DNA of 64,000 nt from Paenibacillus albiflavus (GTDB lineage Bacteria > Bacillota > Bacilli > Paenibacillales > NBRC-103111). Position numbers and translations under genes: made by a program. Under the pieces are notes generated by a model. The model ran no database searches. It was not told the DNA's origin and saw nothing but the letters and a program-made list of their open reading frames with translations. The stretch covers positions 16,932 to 80,931 of the forward strand of contig NZ_SKFG01000081.1 in NCBI RefSeq assembly GCF_004344915.1. The letters run 5' to 3'. Positions 27,243 to 37,196 of this stretch are shown piece after piece. Position 1 is the stretch's first letter. Every line of letters begins with the position of its first letter.

Positions 27243-28835
27243 GTGAAAAATAAACGATCTATATTAGCGATTGCCTTACTGTGCATCATGCTCGTAGTAA
27301 GTGCATGTGGCTCCAAAGGCAGTCAAGAAACACCAGGAGGTACTTCTGCGCCAGAAACAGGTGCACCTAAAGAAGGCGGAAACTTGATCATGGCAGTTCA
27401 AGATGATCCCAAAGCAATGAACCCGCTATACGCAGGTGACCGTGTGACATTAACGATCAACCAAACGTTATACGCACCATTTATTAAAATTAACGACGGT
27501 AAGACAACTTATGCATTAGCTGAGAGTCTAACTCGTTCAGAAGACAATCTGAAGTATACTATGAAGCTTCGCAGCGGTCTGACATGGCACGATGGTGAGA
27601 AGCTAACAGCTGATGATGTTGTGTTCACATTTAACAGTATTTTAGATGAGAAGCAGCATAGCTTCTTCCGCAGTTACTTCGTATTTGATAACAAACCAAT
27701 GAAAGTGAACAAAGTGGATGATTTGACAGTTGAATTCATTTTGCCGGAAGTTACGGCAGCATTCGAAGGAGCACTGGTTCAGGTCTCCCCGATTCCAAAG
27801 CACATCTTTGAAGGCGAAGCCGACATTGAGAAAAGCAGCAAGAATGAAGCACCTGTAGGTTCCGGTTCCTTTAAATTCAAAGAATATCGTCCAGGTGAGT
27901 ATGTAATGCTTGACCGTTTTGATAACTATTACGATGGTAAGCCGAAGCTTGATTCTGTAACTTATCGTATTGCCAAAGATCCGAATGCATCCAATCTTGC
28001 TCTTCAAAATGGCGAAATTCAAATGAAGATGGTTGATGCGCAGGATTACAAGAAGTTGAATGATACAGGTAAATATGAAATGCTAGTGTACCCTGAAGGT
28101 CGTCTAGTTTATATGGTATTTAACCTAAACAATGAGGTTGTACAGAAGAAAGAAGTTAGACAAGCAATTGCCTATGCCATTAATAAAAAAGAAATGATTG
28201 AGACAGCTTACTCTTCACTAGAATTTGCAGAGCCTGCAGCGTCGATTCTAACTCCTGATACGCTATACCATACAACAGACGTTGAAACTTACGACTACAA
28301 TGTAGAAAAAGCAAAAGAATTGTTGAAATCAGCTGGCGTAAGTAATTTAAAGCTTAAGCTTGCTTATGCGAATACCAATAAGCCACAAACAAGTCAAGCG
28401 CTGTACCTACAGCAAAAACTTAAGGATGTAGGTATTGAGATTGAATTAATGCCTATGGATGTTACTGCACTAGGCAATAAATCACTAGATATGAATAATA
28501 AGGATTACGATTTGACATTTGGCGGATACATCATGGGTTCTGAGCCAGATGCTTATCGTTCATTATTTATGAGTGATGAAGGCTATAACTATGCACACTA
28601 TAAAAACAAAGAGTTTGATGATTTGTGGGTTAAAGGCGCGGTAGAGATGGATACTACTAAGCGTGCGGAGATTTACAAGCAAATTCAGCAAACTGTTGCG
28701 AATGAAATGACTTATTATCCAATCGCTTATGGTAAAGCGATTGTAGCGGTAAACAAGCAGTTTGGCGGTTTACAGGAAGCAAATCCTAAACCAGTCGTTA
28801 TGCTTGAAGACTTGTCCAAAGTTTACATGAAGTAA
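27243..28835 (+). CDS. oppA: Oligopeptide ABC transporter substrate-binding lipoprotein
   Basis: This family 5 extracellular solute-binding protein captures peptides (or related solutes) for the adjacent ABC transporter. The 530-aa precursor has a lipoprotein signal with lipobox VSAC (Cys about 22) and a Gly/Thr/Pro-rich linker, then the SBP_bac_5 body with DDPKAMNPLYAGDRVT and LRSGLTWHDGEKLTADDVVF. GTG 27243 is chosen because GAGGGGG precedes it by about 9 bases and the ATG at 27225 would put that site inside the gene. The exact ligand cannot be read from the sequence. Confidence 0.92.
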   Translation: MKNKRSILAIALLCIMLVVSACGSKGSQETPGGTSAPETGAPKEGGNLIMAVQDDPKAMNPLYAGDRVTLTINQTLYAPFIKINDGKTTYALAESLTRSEDNLKYTMKLRSGLTWHDGEKLTADDVVFTFNSILDEKQHSFFRSYFVFDNKPMKVNKVDDLTVEFILPEVTAAFEGALVQVSPIPKHIFEGEADIEKSSKNEAPVGSGSFKFKEYRPGEYVMLDRFDNYYDGKPKLDSVTYRIAKDPNASNLALQNGEIQMKMVDAQDYKKLNDTGKYEMLVYPEGRLVYMVFNLNNEVVQKKEVRQAIAYAINKKEMIETAYSSLEFAEPAASILTPDTLYHTTDVETYDYNVEKAKELLKSAGVSNLKLKLAYANTNKPQTSQALYLQQKLKDVGIEIELMPMDVTALGNKSLDMNNKDYDLTFGGYIMGSEPDAYRSLFMSDEGYNYAHYKNKEFDDLWVKGAVEMDTTKRAEIYKQIQQTVANEMTYYPIAYGKAIVAVNKQFGGLQEANPKPVVMLEDLSKVYMK

Positions 28836-28887
28836 TGCATAACTGAATGACAGATATCTTTAATTCATTATGCTTTTGATTTCACCA

Positions 28888-28925
28888 AACGAAAATAAGC
28901 TGTTTAGGTACAGCTTATTTTCGTT
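28888..28925 (+). repeat. 16-bp perfect hairpin between oppA and oppB
   Basis: AACGAAAATAAGCTGT (28888-28903) pairs perfectly with ACAGCTTATTTTCGTT (28910-28925). The T-run lies inside the stem rather than after it, so it probably acts as a 3' stabiliser or partial terminator, giving more binding protein than permease. Confidence 0.75.
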
Positions 28926-29044
28926 ATATAGAGTTACCCTTAAGATACGCTTCTGCTCTTATTAAGACGCAAGTAACGTATCTTCTTGGTTTATCAAAGC
29001 GTATGTGCATAAAGTTGCCAGCGCTGTCTGCGGGGGGAGTTTCA

Positions 29045-29995
29045 TTGTCAAAGTATGTATTGCGCCGGATTCTGCAGGCCATACCATTGCTGCTGTTCAT
29101 TTCAATTGTATCCTTTGCATTAATTAAGCTAGCACCCGGTGATCCTGTTAACTCGTTCGTTACACCGAACATGAAGCCTGAGGATATCGAAAGAATCCGA
29201 GTGAGTCTAGGACTTAATGAGCCTGTGTATATGCAATATCTATACTGGCTTAAGAATGTGCTAAGCGGCGATTTAGGTTATTCACTTGTGAATCATAGAC
29301 CTGTATCAACGCTAATTATGGAGCGAATACCAGCTACTCTAGGGCTAATGGGATCAGCGCTTCTATTATCTTTAATTATTGCAATTCCATTAGGATTAAT
29401 TTCTGCTGCTAAGAAGAATCGTCTGGTTGACCGTATATTCAGTTTATTATCTTATATTGGGATTTCAATTCCAGGCTTTTGGTTTGCTATGATGCTGATT
29501 TACTTATTTGCAATCGAGCTGCAGTGGCTGCCAAGTATGGGAATGCGTACAATTGGAAAGGATTCCGTTCTAGATATTATCAAGCATGGAATTTTGCCAT
29601 GTACCGTTCTATGTTTAATGCAAGTATCGGTATATATGCGTTATATTCGTTCGAACACGATTAGTCAATTAGAAGAAGATTATGTACAGATCCAATATGC
29701 CTATGGTTCAACGCGTGGAACTGTACTTGTACGACATGTATTAAAGAATGTGCTCTTGCCAATCATCACAATTCTCGGGATGTCACTTTCAGAGCTAATT
29801 GCGGGTGCTTTCATTACCGAAACTGTATTTACATGGCCAGGTATGGGTTCATTAGGTATTACAGCGATTTTCGGTCTTGATTATCCTGTTATTATGGGTA
29901 TAACGATGATAACGTCACTATTCCTTGTAATCGGTAACTTGATAGCTGATTTACTGTATGGCGTAGTTGATCCGAGAATCAAGACGGCGAGGTGA
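29045..29995 (+). CDS. oppB: Oligopeptide ABC transporter permease (OppB/DppB type)
   Basis: This 316-aa inner membrane permease has six predicted membrane helices, the N-terminal RRILQAIPLLLFISIVSFAL anchor, a large extracellular loop after APGDPV, and the EAA-type coupling loop in YVQIQYAYGSTRGTVLVRHV. The TTG at 29045 has GGGGGGAG 5 bases upstream and gives MSKYVLRRI, a typical family start. It overlaps no neighbour but ends 8 bases before oppC. Confidence 0.93.
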   Translation: MSKYVLRRILQAIPLLLFISIVSFALIKLAPGDPVNSFVTPNMKPEDIERIRVSLGLNEPVYMQYLYWLKNVLSGDLGYSLVNHRPVSTLIMERIPATLGLMGSALLLSLIIAIPLGLISAAKKNRLVDRIFSLLSYIGISIPGFWFAMMLIYLFAIELQWLPSMGMRTIGKDSVLDIIKHGILPCTVLCLMQVSVYMRYIRSNTISQLEEDYVQIQYAYGSTRGTVLVRHVLKNVLLPIITILGMSLSELIAGAFITETVFTWPGMGSLGITAIFGLDYPVIMGITMITSLFLVIGNLIADLLYGVVDPRIKTAR

Positions 29996-30003
29996 CAGAC
30001 AGA

Positions 30004-30849
30004 ATGAATCAATTAAAATTGCGTTTTCTCAAAAACCAGCTTATAGAACAAAAAGCAGGCTTTGCAGCGCTTATCATCTTAATCCTATTTATTTTATTAG
30101 CGATTTTTGCATTCCTCGTTCCTTATGATCCGAATGCAATTGTCCAACCTGATCGTCTTCAGCCACCGAGTGCAGCACACTGGTTTGGTACAGATGACCT
30201 AGGTCGTGATTACTTTGCTCGTGCTCTATATGGAGCAAGAGTATCCTTAAGCGTCGGATTTATGGCAATGGCCATTTCCATTGTCGTTGGTACCGCGGTT
30301 GGAACGATGAGTGCTTACTTTGGCGGATGGTTTGACAATTTCATGATGAGGTTAGTCGATATCTTTATGTCGATTCCATCTTTCTTTATTATGCTAGTAC
30401 TCAATGCATATCTGAAGCCGGGGATCGCTACAATTGTCATTATCATCGGTTTTCTCAGTTGGATGAATATTTCACGGATTGTTCGTGCAGAGACCTTGTC
30501 GATCAAAGAACGAGAATATGTACTGTACGCGCGAGTATCAGGACAAAGTGTCTTCAAAATCATTACAAGACATATCGTACCGAATATTATGCCAACGATC
30601 ATTGTTGCGGCTACAATCAATATTGCAGGGGCGATTATGATGGAATCCGCATTAAGCTTCTTGGGATTAGGTGTGCAGCAGCCGAATTCTTCATGGGGAA
30701 GTATGCTGAATAACGCACAGGGCTTTATCGGGGAAGCGCCATATCTTGCTTTGTTCCCAGGTCTATTTATTTTGTTAACTGTATTAAGCTTTAATTTCTT
30801 AGGCGACGTGTTCCGTGCCGCTTTTGAGCCTAAAATAAATCAACGATAA
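30004..30849 (+). CDS. oppC: Oligopeptide ABC transporter permease (OppC/DppC type)
   Basis: The second permease, 281 aa, has the OppC N-terminal domain followed by a BPD_transp_1 domain with six helices. FGTDDLGRDYFARALYGARV is the family signature, and the coupling loop is seen in KEREYVLYARVSGQSVFKII. ATG 30004 has GAGGTGA upstream at about 9 bases; an in-frame GTG at 29992 overlaps that site. It lies 13 bases before oppD. Confidence 0.93.
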   Translation: MNQLKLRFLKNQLIEQKAGFAALIILILFILLAIFAFLVPYDPNAIVQPDRLQPPSAAHWFGTDDLGRDYFARALYGARVSLSVGFMAMAISIVVGTAVGTMSAYFGGWFDNFMMRLVDIFMSIPSFFIMLVLNAYLKPGIATIVIIIGFLSWMNISRIVRAETLSIKEREYVLYARVSGQSVFKIITRHIVPNIMPTIIVAATINIAGAIMMESALSFLGLGVQQPNSSWGSMLNNAQGFIGEAPYLALFPGLFILLTVLSFNFLGDVFRAAFEPKINQR

Positions 30850-30862
30850 TGGAGAGAAGCAT

Positions 30863-31891
30863 ATGACAGAGCTATTGACGGTTCATAACTTAAAAACGTC
30901 ATTCTTTACGCGCAGTGGCGAAGTCCAGTCCGTACGGGGCGTCAGCTTCACCATTAGCGAAGGTGAAATGGTCGGTATTGTGGGAGAGTCGGGCAGCGGT
31001 AAAAGTATCACTGCCAAATCGATTATGGGTTTAATCCAGCCTCCAGGTCGAATTATCGATGGTGAGGTTCGTCTGAATGGTGAAAGTATATTAGAAATGT
31101 CACCAGAACAATTGAGAAGCATCAGGGGAAATCAAATTGCAATGATCTTCCAAGATCCGATGACTTCACTTAATCCAGTTCTGCGTATTGGAAAGCAGCT
31201 AATTGAAGTAATTCAGAGACATGAGAAGTTAAGCAAGTCGGAAGCTCGCCAAAGAGCTATTGACATGTTGAGACAAGTCGGTATTCCTTCTCCAGAGAAA
31301 CGAATTGACCAGTACCCACATGAATTCAGCGGCGGTATGCGCCAGCGTGTAATGATCGCAATGGCGTTGTCCTGTAACCCTAAACTGCTTATTGCCGACG
31401 AGCCAACCACTGCCTTGGACGTTACGATTCAAGCGCAAATCTTGACGTTAATGAAGCAATTGCGTGATACGACAGGTACATCGATTTTGCTCATTACTCA
31501 TGATCTGGGTGTAGTTGCGCAAGTGTGTACACGAGTTATCGTTATGTATGGTGGTCTTATTATGGAGGAAGGAGCAGTGGTCGATATATTCGAATCGCCG
31601 CAGCATCCTTATACTCGCGGATTGATGAATTCTCTGCCTCAGTATGATGCGGAGGTTAAAGAAAGACTCGTTCCTATTGAAGGGACTCCGCCTAATATGC
31701 TGCAGCCGCCGACTGGCTGTCCATTCAAGGACCGTTGTCCGGAAGCAATGGACTTGTGTAATCACAGGCCGCCCTATTATCATGTAGGTGAAGGTCATCG
31801 TTCCATGTGCTGGCTTCTGGATGAGCGAGTAAAGGCTGGAGAAGCCCAGGCGCTTGATGCTTCTCTTACCAGAGAGGAGGCGGGCCAATGA
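30863..31891 (+). CDS. oppD: Oligopeptide ABC transporter ATP-binding protein (OppD type)
   Basis: This cytoplasmic ATPase powers peptide import. The 342-aa protein has Walker A GESGSGKSITAKS (about residue 38), the signature FSGGMRQRVMIAMALSC, Walker B LLIADEPTTALDV and a C-terminal oligopeptide-transporter domain with the four-cysteine segment CPFKDRCPEAMDLC, which in relatives can hold a 4Fe-4S cluster. AGAGAAG precedes the ATG. Its last codons overlap oppF by 4 bases (ATGA). Confidence 0.95.
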   Translation: MTELLTVHNLKTSFFTRSGEVQSVRGVSFTISEGEMVGIVGESGSGKSITAKSIMGLIQPPGRIIDGEVRLNGESILEMSPEQLRSIRGNQIAMIFQDPMTSLNPVLRIGKQLIEVIQRHEKLSKSEARQRAIDMLRQVGIPSPEKRIDQYPHEFSGGMRQRVMIAMALSCNPKLLIADEPTTALDVTIQAQILTLMKQLRDTTGTSILLITHDLGVVAQVCTRVIVMYGGLIMEEGAVVDIFESPQHPYTRGLMNSLPQYDAEVKERLVPIEGTPPNMLQPPTGCPFKDRCPEAMDLCNHRPPYYHVGEGHRSMCWLLDERVKAGEAQALDASLTREEAGQ

Positions 31892-32892
31892 GTAAGGAAC
31901 AATCTTCAAATTCAAAGCAGGACATATTAGTCGAAGCTCGCAATCTTAAAAAGCATTTTACGGTGGAAACTTCCCTTTTAGGTCGTCCCACCAAAGTTCT
32001 TAAAGCGGTTGATGATGTTAGTTTTCAAATTCATCGCGGTGAGACATTCGGACTTGTTGGGGAGTCAGGCTGCGGTAAGTCTACTCTCGGTCGCTGTATC
32101 ATACGCCTATACGATGTGACATCAGGAGAGATCCTTTATGATGGTAAGAATATAGCCGCAATGAATGAGAAGCAGCTTCATCCGTACCGTAAGCAGATGC
32201 AGGCTATTTTTCAAGATCCATACTCTTCATTAAATCCAGGGATGAATGTTCTTCAGCTCATTAGTGAGCCGATGGAGATTCATACCAAGTTAGGTCGAGC
32301 AGAACGCCGTGAAGTTGTACTGGATTTATTGAATAAGGTTGGGCTTAAAGCAGAGCATGCTGATCGTTATCCGCATGAGTTCAGCGGTGGTCAGCGTCAG
32401 CGGATTAGTATTGCACGCTCAATCGCTGCCAATCCAGAGTTTGTGATGTGCGATGAGCCGATTTCAGCTCTTGACGTATCCGTACAAGCTCAGGTCGTTA
32501 ATATGCTGGAGGATCTGCAAGGGGAATTTGGACTAACCTATTTATTTATTGCGCATGATTTATCGATGGTAAAGCATATATCAGACCGAATCGGCGTTAT
32601 GTACCTTGGTAAATTAGTAGAAGTAGCGACAAGCGATGAATTGTACCGCAGACCGGCACATCCTTATACGCAAGCGTTATTATCTGCAATTCCTGTTCCT
32701 GATCCAAAGGCAATTACAACTAACCATCAATTGTTACAGGGAGATCTGCCTAGTCCGCTTGAGAATATGGCGGGCTGTAAATTCAGATCCAGATGTCCAT
32801 TTGCAACGAAGCAATGTGGAGAGGTAGAGCCGGAGCTTAAAGAAATAGCGCCAGGACATTATTCAGCTTGTCATCTTAATGATCAGAACTAA
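31888..32892 (+). CDS. oppF: Oligopeptide ABC transporter ATP-binding protein (OppF type)
   Basis: The partner ATPase of OppD, 334 aa, has Walker [13 protein letters not shown], the signature [16 protein letters not shown], Walker [14 protein letters not shown] and the C-terminal cysteine segment [22 protein letters not shown] site within the end of oppD serves its ATG, and the 4-base overlap implies coupled translation. The two ATPases plus OppABC make a complete importer. Confidence 0.95.
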   Translation: MSKEQSSNSKQDILVEARNLKKHFTVETSLLGRPTKVLKAVDDVSFQIHRGETFGLVGESGCGKSTLGRCIIRLYDVTSGEILYDGKNIAAMNEKQLHPYRKQMQAIFQDPYSSLNPGMNVLQLISEPMEIHTKLGRAERREVVLDLLNKVGLKAEHADRYPHEFSGGQRQRISIARSIAANPEFVMCDEPISALDVSVQAQVVNMLEDLQGEFGLTYLFIAHDLSMVKHISDRIGVMYLGKLVEVATSDELYRRPAHPYTQALLSAIPVPDPKAITTNHQLLQGDLPSPLENMAGCKFRSRCPFATKQCGEVEPELKEIAPGHYSACHLNDQN

Positions 32893-32907
32893 GGGGAGAG
32901 ATTCAGA

Positions 32908-33357
32908 ATGAGCAATAATGTAAGATTGTCGCAAAACACTGCTATCATGTTAGAGCGTGCTAGACGAGCTGGCGTTACAGATGAGGTACTGCTTAACTGC
33001 GTAGCAACTGACGATGTTTCGGCACTTAAAGTAGCGGAAGCGGAACATTACAGCTATGAGGATTTTGTTACGTATGCAGCGGAACATGGAGAGCAACTTG
33101 AACAAGCTATTCGTGATGGTTATCAAATTACATTTAATACATTTAACGGATTACAGCTTTTCTTAGAGTTTACATTTAATATTAAGCGCGGAGTCGATTT
33201 CACACCTTCTGAGGGTCGTCTTAGCGGCCTTAAACTATCGAAGCCGAATGTTGAACTGCTAACGAGCAGACTTGCAAAGAACTGGGTTCTAGAGGTTGTA
33301 GATTCTAATGAAGAAACACAAACGGTAAATTTATCAATCCGTGGTTTAAACAATTAA
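32908..33357 (+). CDS. Uncharacterised 149-aa protein, last gene of the opp operon
   Basis: I do not recognise this family. The product is soluble-looking, with no signal peptide or membrane helix. The first part is helical and acidic (about residues 10-75, with a repeated VAEAEHYSYEDF-like character), and the second part looks like beta strands (QITFNTFNGLQLFLEFTFNI, then NWVLEVVDSNEETQTVNLSI). AAGGGGAGAG precedes the ATG. It starts only 15 bases after oppF and a terminator follows it, so it is co-transcribed with the transporter. Its role may be linked to peptide uptake or sensing, but nothing in the sequence shows that. Confidence 0.8.
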   Translation: MSNNVRLSQNTAIMLERARRAGVTDEVLLNCVATDDVSALKVAEAEHYSYEDFVTYAAEHGEQLEQAIRDGYQITFNTFNGLQLFLEFTFNIKRGVDFTPSEGRLSGLKLSKPNVELLTSRLAKNWVLEVVDSNEETQTVNLSIRGLNN

Positions 33358-33394
33358 TTGTAGGCTAATAAATACGTGTTAAACTCTTAATTTG

Positions 33395-33434
33395 ACCGCT
33401 CTGCTGATGATTTAATCACTGCAGGCGGTTTTTT
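33395..33434 (+). terminator. Intrinsic terminator after the opp operon
   Basis: ACCGCTCTGC (33395-33404) pairs with GCAGGCGGT (33421-33429) with one bulge and is followed by five T. Confidence 0.85.
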
Positions 33435-33445
33435 CTTGAGTATTA

Positions 33446-33528
33446 TAGAATTTATAACTTTCGTGTCATAAATTCTAAGTAATACCTAAAGAAATGCATC
33501 GCCTTTAAAGACGATGAAGTCATTTCTT
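33446..33528 (+). repeat. Two tandem inverted repeats upstream of the S10 promoter
   Basis: The first is a perfect 10-bp palindrome, TAGAATTTAT (33446-33455) and ATAAATTCTA (33468-33477). The second has outer arms AAGAAATG (33489-33496) and CATTTCTT (33521-33528) and inner arms CATCG and CGATG. Both end just before the -35 at 33549. They could be protein-binding sites or remnants of a terminator; no coding sequence is present here. Confidence 0.55.
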
Positions 33529-33548
33529 CATGAACACGAAAATTATAC

Positions 33549-33577
33549 TTGCATTAGGCGTTTTTATTGTATATAAT
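33549..33577 (+). promoter_or_regulatory. Sigma-A promoter of the S10-spc-alpha cluster
   Basis: TTGCAT (33549-33554) and a perfect TATAAT (33572-33577) are 17 bases apart. Transcription would start near 33584, about 130 bases before rpsJ. Confidence 0.85.
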
Positions 33578-33583
33578 GGTGAA

Positions 33584-34023
<440 letters not shown>

Positions 34024-34066
34024 TTGATAATAAAGTTTTAGGCTAAAAGGAAAAGAGGTGTCAACG

Positions 34067-34693
34067 ATGACAAAAGGTATCTTAGGTAAAAAACTTGGTA
34101 TGACTCAAGTGTTTACACCAGAAGGTCTGGTAATTCCAGTAACTGTGATTCAAGCAGGTCCTTGCGTGGTTCTTCAAAAGAAAGACGCGGACAACGATGG
34201 TTACGAATCCATCCAGGTCGGTTTTGAAGATAAGAAAGAAAAAAATGCGATTAAGCCAGAAATCGGACATGCGAAGAAGGCTGGATCAACACCTAAGCGC
34301 TACGTAAAAGAGTTCCGCGGTATTGATCTTGGTGCATATGAAGTTGGCCAGGAGTTAAAAGCGGATCTATTCGCAACAGGCGAATACGTTGACGTAACAG
34401 GTACTTCCAAAGGTAAAGGTTTCCAAGGTGTTATCAAACGCCACAATCAATCCACAGGTCCAATGGCACACGGTTCCCGTTACCACAGAGGACCAGGTTC
34501 GATGGGTTCGATTGCAGCTAACCGCGTAATGAAAGGTAAGAAATTACCTGGACATATGGGTAACGAAACTGTAACTCTTCAAAACCTAGAAGTAATTAAA
34601 GTGGATACAGAACGTAACGTTATCATGGTTAAAGGATCTATTCCTGGACCAAAGAACTGCTATGTAACTGTTAAATCCGCAGTAAAAAAGTAA
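34067..34693 (+). CDS. rplC: 50S ribosomal protein L3
   Basis: L3 is an early assembly protein reaching into the peptidyl transferase region. The 208-aa product starts [20 protein letters not shown] and has the conserved [20 protein letters not shown] loop. AGAGGTG precedes ATG 34067; an in-frame GTG three codons earlier overlaps that site. It lies 43 bases after rpsJ. Confidence 0.98.
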   Translation: MTKGILGKKLGMTQVFTPEGLVIPVTVIQAGPCVVLQKKDADNDGYESIQVGFEDKKEKNAIKPEIGHAKKAGSTPKRYVKEFRGIDLGAYEVGQELKADLFATGEYVDVTGTSKGKGFQGVIKRHNQSTGPMAHGSRYHRGPGSMGSIAANRVMKGKKLPGHMGNETVTLQNLEVIKVDTERNVIMVKGSIPGPKNCYVTVKSAVKK

Positions 34694-34709
34694 GAAAGGA
34701 GGATTTTAA

Positions 34710-35336
34710 ATGCCAAAGGTAGCTTTATATAACGTTTCCGGTAAACAAGTTGGCGAGGTTGAATTGTCAGAAGTTGTTTTCGGAATCGAACCACACATTC
34801 ACGTTTTACACGAAGCGGTATTGATGCAGCAAGCATCAGAACGTCAAGGTACGCACAAAGCGAAAGGTCGTTCTGAAGTGCGTGGCGGCGGTCGTAAGCC
34901 GTGGAAACAAAAAGGAACTGGACGTGCTCGCCAAGGTAGCATCCGTTCTCCACAATGGAAGGGCGGCGGTATTGTATTCGGACCTACACCTCGTAGCTAC
35001 GCTTACAAACTACCGAAGAAAGTTCGTCGTTTAGCTATTAAATCAGCTCTATCATCCAAGGTTCTTGATAACGAAATTATCGTACTTGATCAATTGGAAA
35101 TGGCTGCAGCTAAAACAAAAGAATTCGCAGCAATTCTTAACAATCTTAAAGTAGAACGCAAAGCACTTGTTGTTGCTGCTGACTACAATGAGAACGTAGC
35201 ATTGTCTACTCGTAACATTCCTGGTGTGAAATTCGTCGCTGCTGACGGAATTAACGTTCGTGACGTTATGTTGTATGACAAGCTAATCATTACGAAAGAT
35301 GCAGTGCAGAAAGTAGAGGAGGTGCTTGCTCAATGA
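34710..35336 (+). CDS. rplD: 50S ribosomal protein L4
   Basis: L4 lines the exit tunnel and is known as an autogenous regulator of the S10 operon in some bacteria. The 208-aa protein has the long loop [20 protein letters not shown] and the following [23 protein letters not shown] precedes the ATG. Its stop overlaps the rplW start by 4 bases. Confidence 0.98.
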   Translation: MPKVALYNVSGKQVGEVELSEVVFGIEPHIHVLHEAVLMQQASERQGTHKAKGRSEVRGGGRKPWKQKGTGRARQGSIRSPQWKGGGIVFGPTPRSYAYKLPKKVRRLAIKSALSSKVLDNEIIVLDQLEMAAAKTKEFAAILNNLKVERKALVVAADYNENVALSTRNIPGVKFVAADGINVRDVMLYDKLIITKDAVQKVEEVLAQ

Positions 35337-35629
35337 CAAATCCACGCGATCTCATCAAGCGCCCGATCATCACTGAACGCACAAGCGATTTGATGGCGGA
35401 GAAGAAGTATGTTTTCGAAGTTGAAATGAAAGCAAACAAAACCGCGATTAAGCAAGCGATCGAGCAAATTTTCGGCGTGAAAGTTGCTGCAGTTAATACA
35501 CTTAGAATGCCTGCTAAACCGAAGCGTTATGGCAGATTCAATGGCTACACTTCCGAATGGAAGAAAGCAATTGTGACATTAACAGCAGAAAGCAAAGACC
35601 TCGAAATTTTTGAATCGTCTCAAGTATAG
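35333..35629 (+). CDS. rplW: 50S ribosomal protein L23
   Basis: L23 sits at the tunnel exit and docks trigger factor and the signal recognition particle. The 98-aa protein begins [20 protein letters not shown]. The ATGA overlap with rplD and a GAGGAGGTG site inside rplD indicate coupled translation. Confidence 0.97.
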   Translation: MTNPRDLIKRPIITERTSDLMAEKKYVFEVEMKANKTAIKQAIEQIFGVKVAAVNTLRMPAKPKRYGRFNGYTSEWKKAIVTLTAESKDLEIFESSQV

Positions 35630-35672
35630 AACCTCTTAGCAGGTTTACTAGTTAAGTAAGGAGGGAATCAAG

Positions 35673-36503
35673 GTGCCAATTAAAAAGTATAAACCAACGT
35701 CACCGGCTAGACGTGGAATGTCTGTTTCAACTTTTGAAGAAATCACGACGTCCACTCCGGAGAAGTCCTTGCTAGCTCCATTGAGCAAAAATGCAGGACG
35801 TAATAACCAAGGTAAAATTACTACTCGTCACCAAGGTGGCGGTCACAAGCGTAAGTACCGTATCATCGATTTCAAGCGCAACAAAGATGGAATACCAGGT
35901 CGCGTTGCTACAATCGAGTACGATCCGAACCGTACTGCTAACATCGCATTGATTCATTATGCGGATGGTGAGAAAAGATATATCCTAGCGCCTAAAGGTC
36001 TTAAAGTAGGCGATATGATCCAATCTGGTGTAGGTGCTGATATCAAAATCGGTAACTCATTGCCACTAGAGAACATTCCAGTTGGTACAGTTATCCACAA
36101 CATTGAACTTAAGCCTGGCCACGGTGGACAAATGGTTCGTTCCGCAGGTACTGAAGCTCAATTGCTTGGTAAAGAAGAGCGTTACGTAACAGTTCGTCTT
36201 TCATCTGGCGAAGTTCGTAAAGTGCTTAAAGTTTGCCGTGCTACAGTTGGTGCTGTAGGTAACGGAGATCACGAATTGATCAAAATCGGTAAAGCTGGAC
36301 GTAATCGCTGGCTTGGCAAACGACCTGAAGTCCGCGGGGTAGTAATGAACCCGAACGATCACCCACACGGTGGTGGTGAAGGCCGCGCTCCAATCGGTCG
36401 TAAGTCTCCTATGTCACCATGGGGTAAACCGACACTTGGATTCAAAACTCGTAAAAAAGGTAAAGCTTCCGACAAGTACATCGTACGTCGTCGCACGAAA
36501 TAA
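35673..36503 (+). CDS. rplB: 50S ribosomal protein L2
   Basis: L2 is required for subunit joining and peptidyl transfer. The 276-aa protein has the conserved [18 protein letters not shown] and the C-terminal [19 protein letters not shown] with the functionally important histidines. It starts at GTG 35673 with AAGGAGGG upstream. Confidence 0.98.
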   Translation: MPIKKYKPTSPARRGMSVSTFEEITTSTPEKSLLAPLSKNAGRNNQGKITTRHQGGGHKRKYRIIDFKRNKDGIPGRVATIEYDPNRTANIALIHYADGEKRYILAPKGLKVGDMIQSGVGADIKIGNSLPLENIPVGTVIHNIELKPGHGGQMVRSAGTEAQLLGKEERYVTVRLSSGEVRKVLKVCRATVGAVGNGDHELIKIGKAGRNRWLGKRPEVRGVVMNPNDHPHGGGEGRAPIGRKSPMSPWGKPTLGFKTRKKGKASDKYIVRRRTK

Positions 36504-36539
36504 GGAACGAATTCTGATTAAGAGAAGGGAGGAGCATCA

Positions 36540-36818
36540 ATGGGACGCAGCTTAAAAAAGGGGCCATTCATTGACGGTTACTTGCTTAAGAAAGTGGAAG
36601 CAGTTGATTCTGCTACAAAGAAAACGGTAATCAAGACTTGGTCTCGTCGTTCTACGATTTTCCCACAATTCGTCGGCCATACATTCGCCGTTTACGATGG
36701 AAGAAAGCACGTGCCTGTATACGTTACTGAGGATATGGTAGGACACAAACTAGGTGAATTCGCACCAACTCGTACGTACAAAGGTCACGATGACGATAAG
36801 AAAACAGGCAAGCGCTAA
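36540..36818 (+). CDS. rpsS: 30S ribosomal protein S19
   Basis: S19 is in the 30S head with S13. The 92-aa protein begins [20 protein letters not shown] and has [28 protein letters not shown] precedes the ATG. The order L2-S19-L22-S3 is standard. Confidence 0.98.
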   Translation: MGRSLKKGPFIDGYLLKKVEAVDSATKKTVIKTWSRRSTIFPQFVGHTFAVYDGRKHVPVYVTEDMVGHKLGEFAPTRTYKGHDDDKKTGKR

Positions 36819-36850
36819 TTAGCAATACTGTCTGAGAGGAGGTACTATTC

Positions 36851-37183
36851 ATGCAAGCAAAAGCTCATGCAAATTTTGTTCGGATCGCTCCTCGTAAAGC
36901 TCAGCTGGTTGTTGACTTGGTAAGAGGAAAAGCGGTTGGCGATGCGATTGCAATCTTGCGTCACACGCCAAAATCAGCTTCTCTAATTGTTGAGAAGCTT
37001 GTGAACTCCGCTATTGCTAACGCAGAGCACAACTATTCACTAGACCCTAACAAGCTAGTGATTAGCGAAATTTACGTAAATCAAGGACCGACTCTGAAAC
37101 GTTTCCGCGCTCGCGCTATGGGACGTGCAAGTCGTATCAATAAACGTACTAGCCACATTACAGTAGTGGTATCTGAGAAATAA
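36851..37183 (+). CDS. rplV: 50S ribosomal protein L22
   Basis: L22 extends a beta hairpin into the exit tunnel, where macrolide-resistance changes can arise. The 110-aa protein has [17 protein letters not shown] and the hairpin segment [20 protein letters not shown] without visible insertions. GAGAGGAGGT precedes the ATG. Confidence 0.98.
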   Translation: MQAKAHANFVRIAPRKAQLVVDLVRGKAVGDAIAILRHTPKSASLIVEKLVNSAIANAEHNYSLDPNKLVISEIYVNQGPTLKRFRARAMGRASRINKRTSHITVVVSEK

Positions 37184-37196
37184 GGAGGGATAAAGT

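Noticed and set aside
27000..33500. Mobile element or genomic island boundaries around the opp genes
   Set aside because: No transposase, integrase, terminal repeats or duplicated target sites were seen; base and codon use look like the neighbours.
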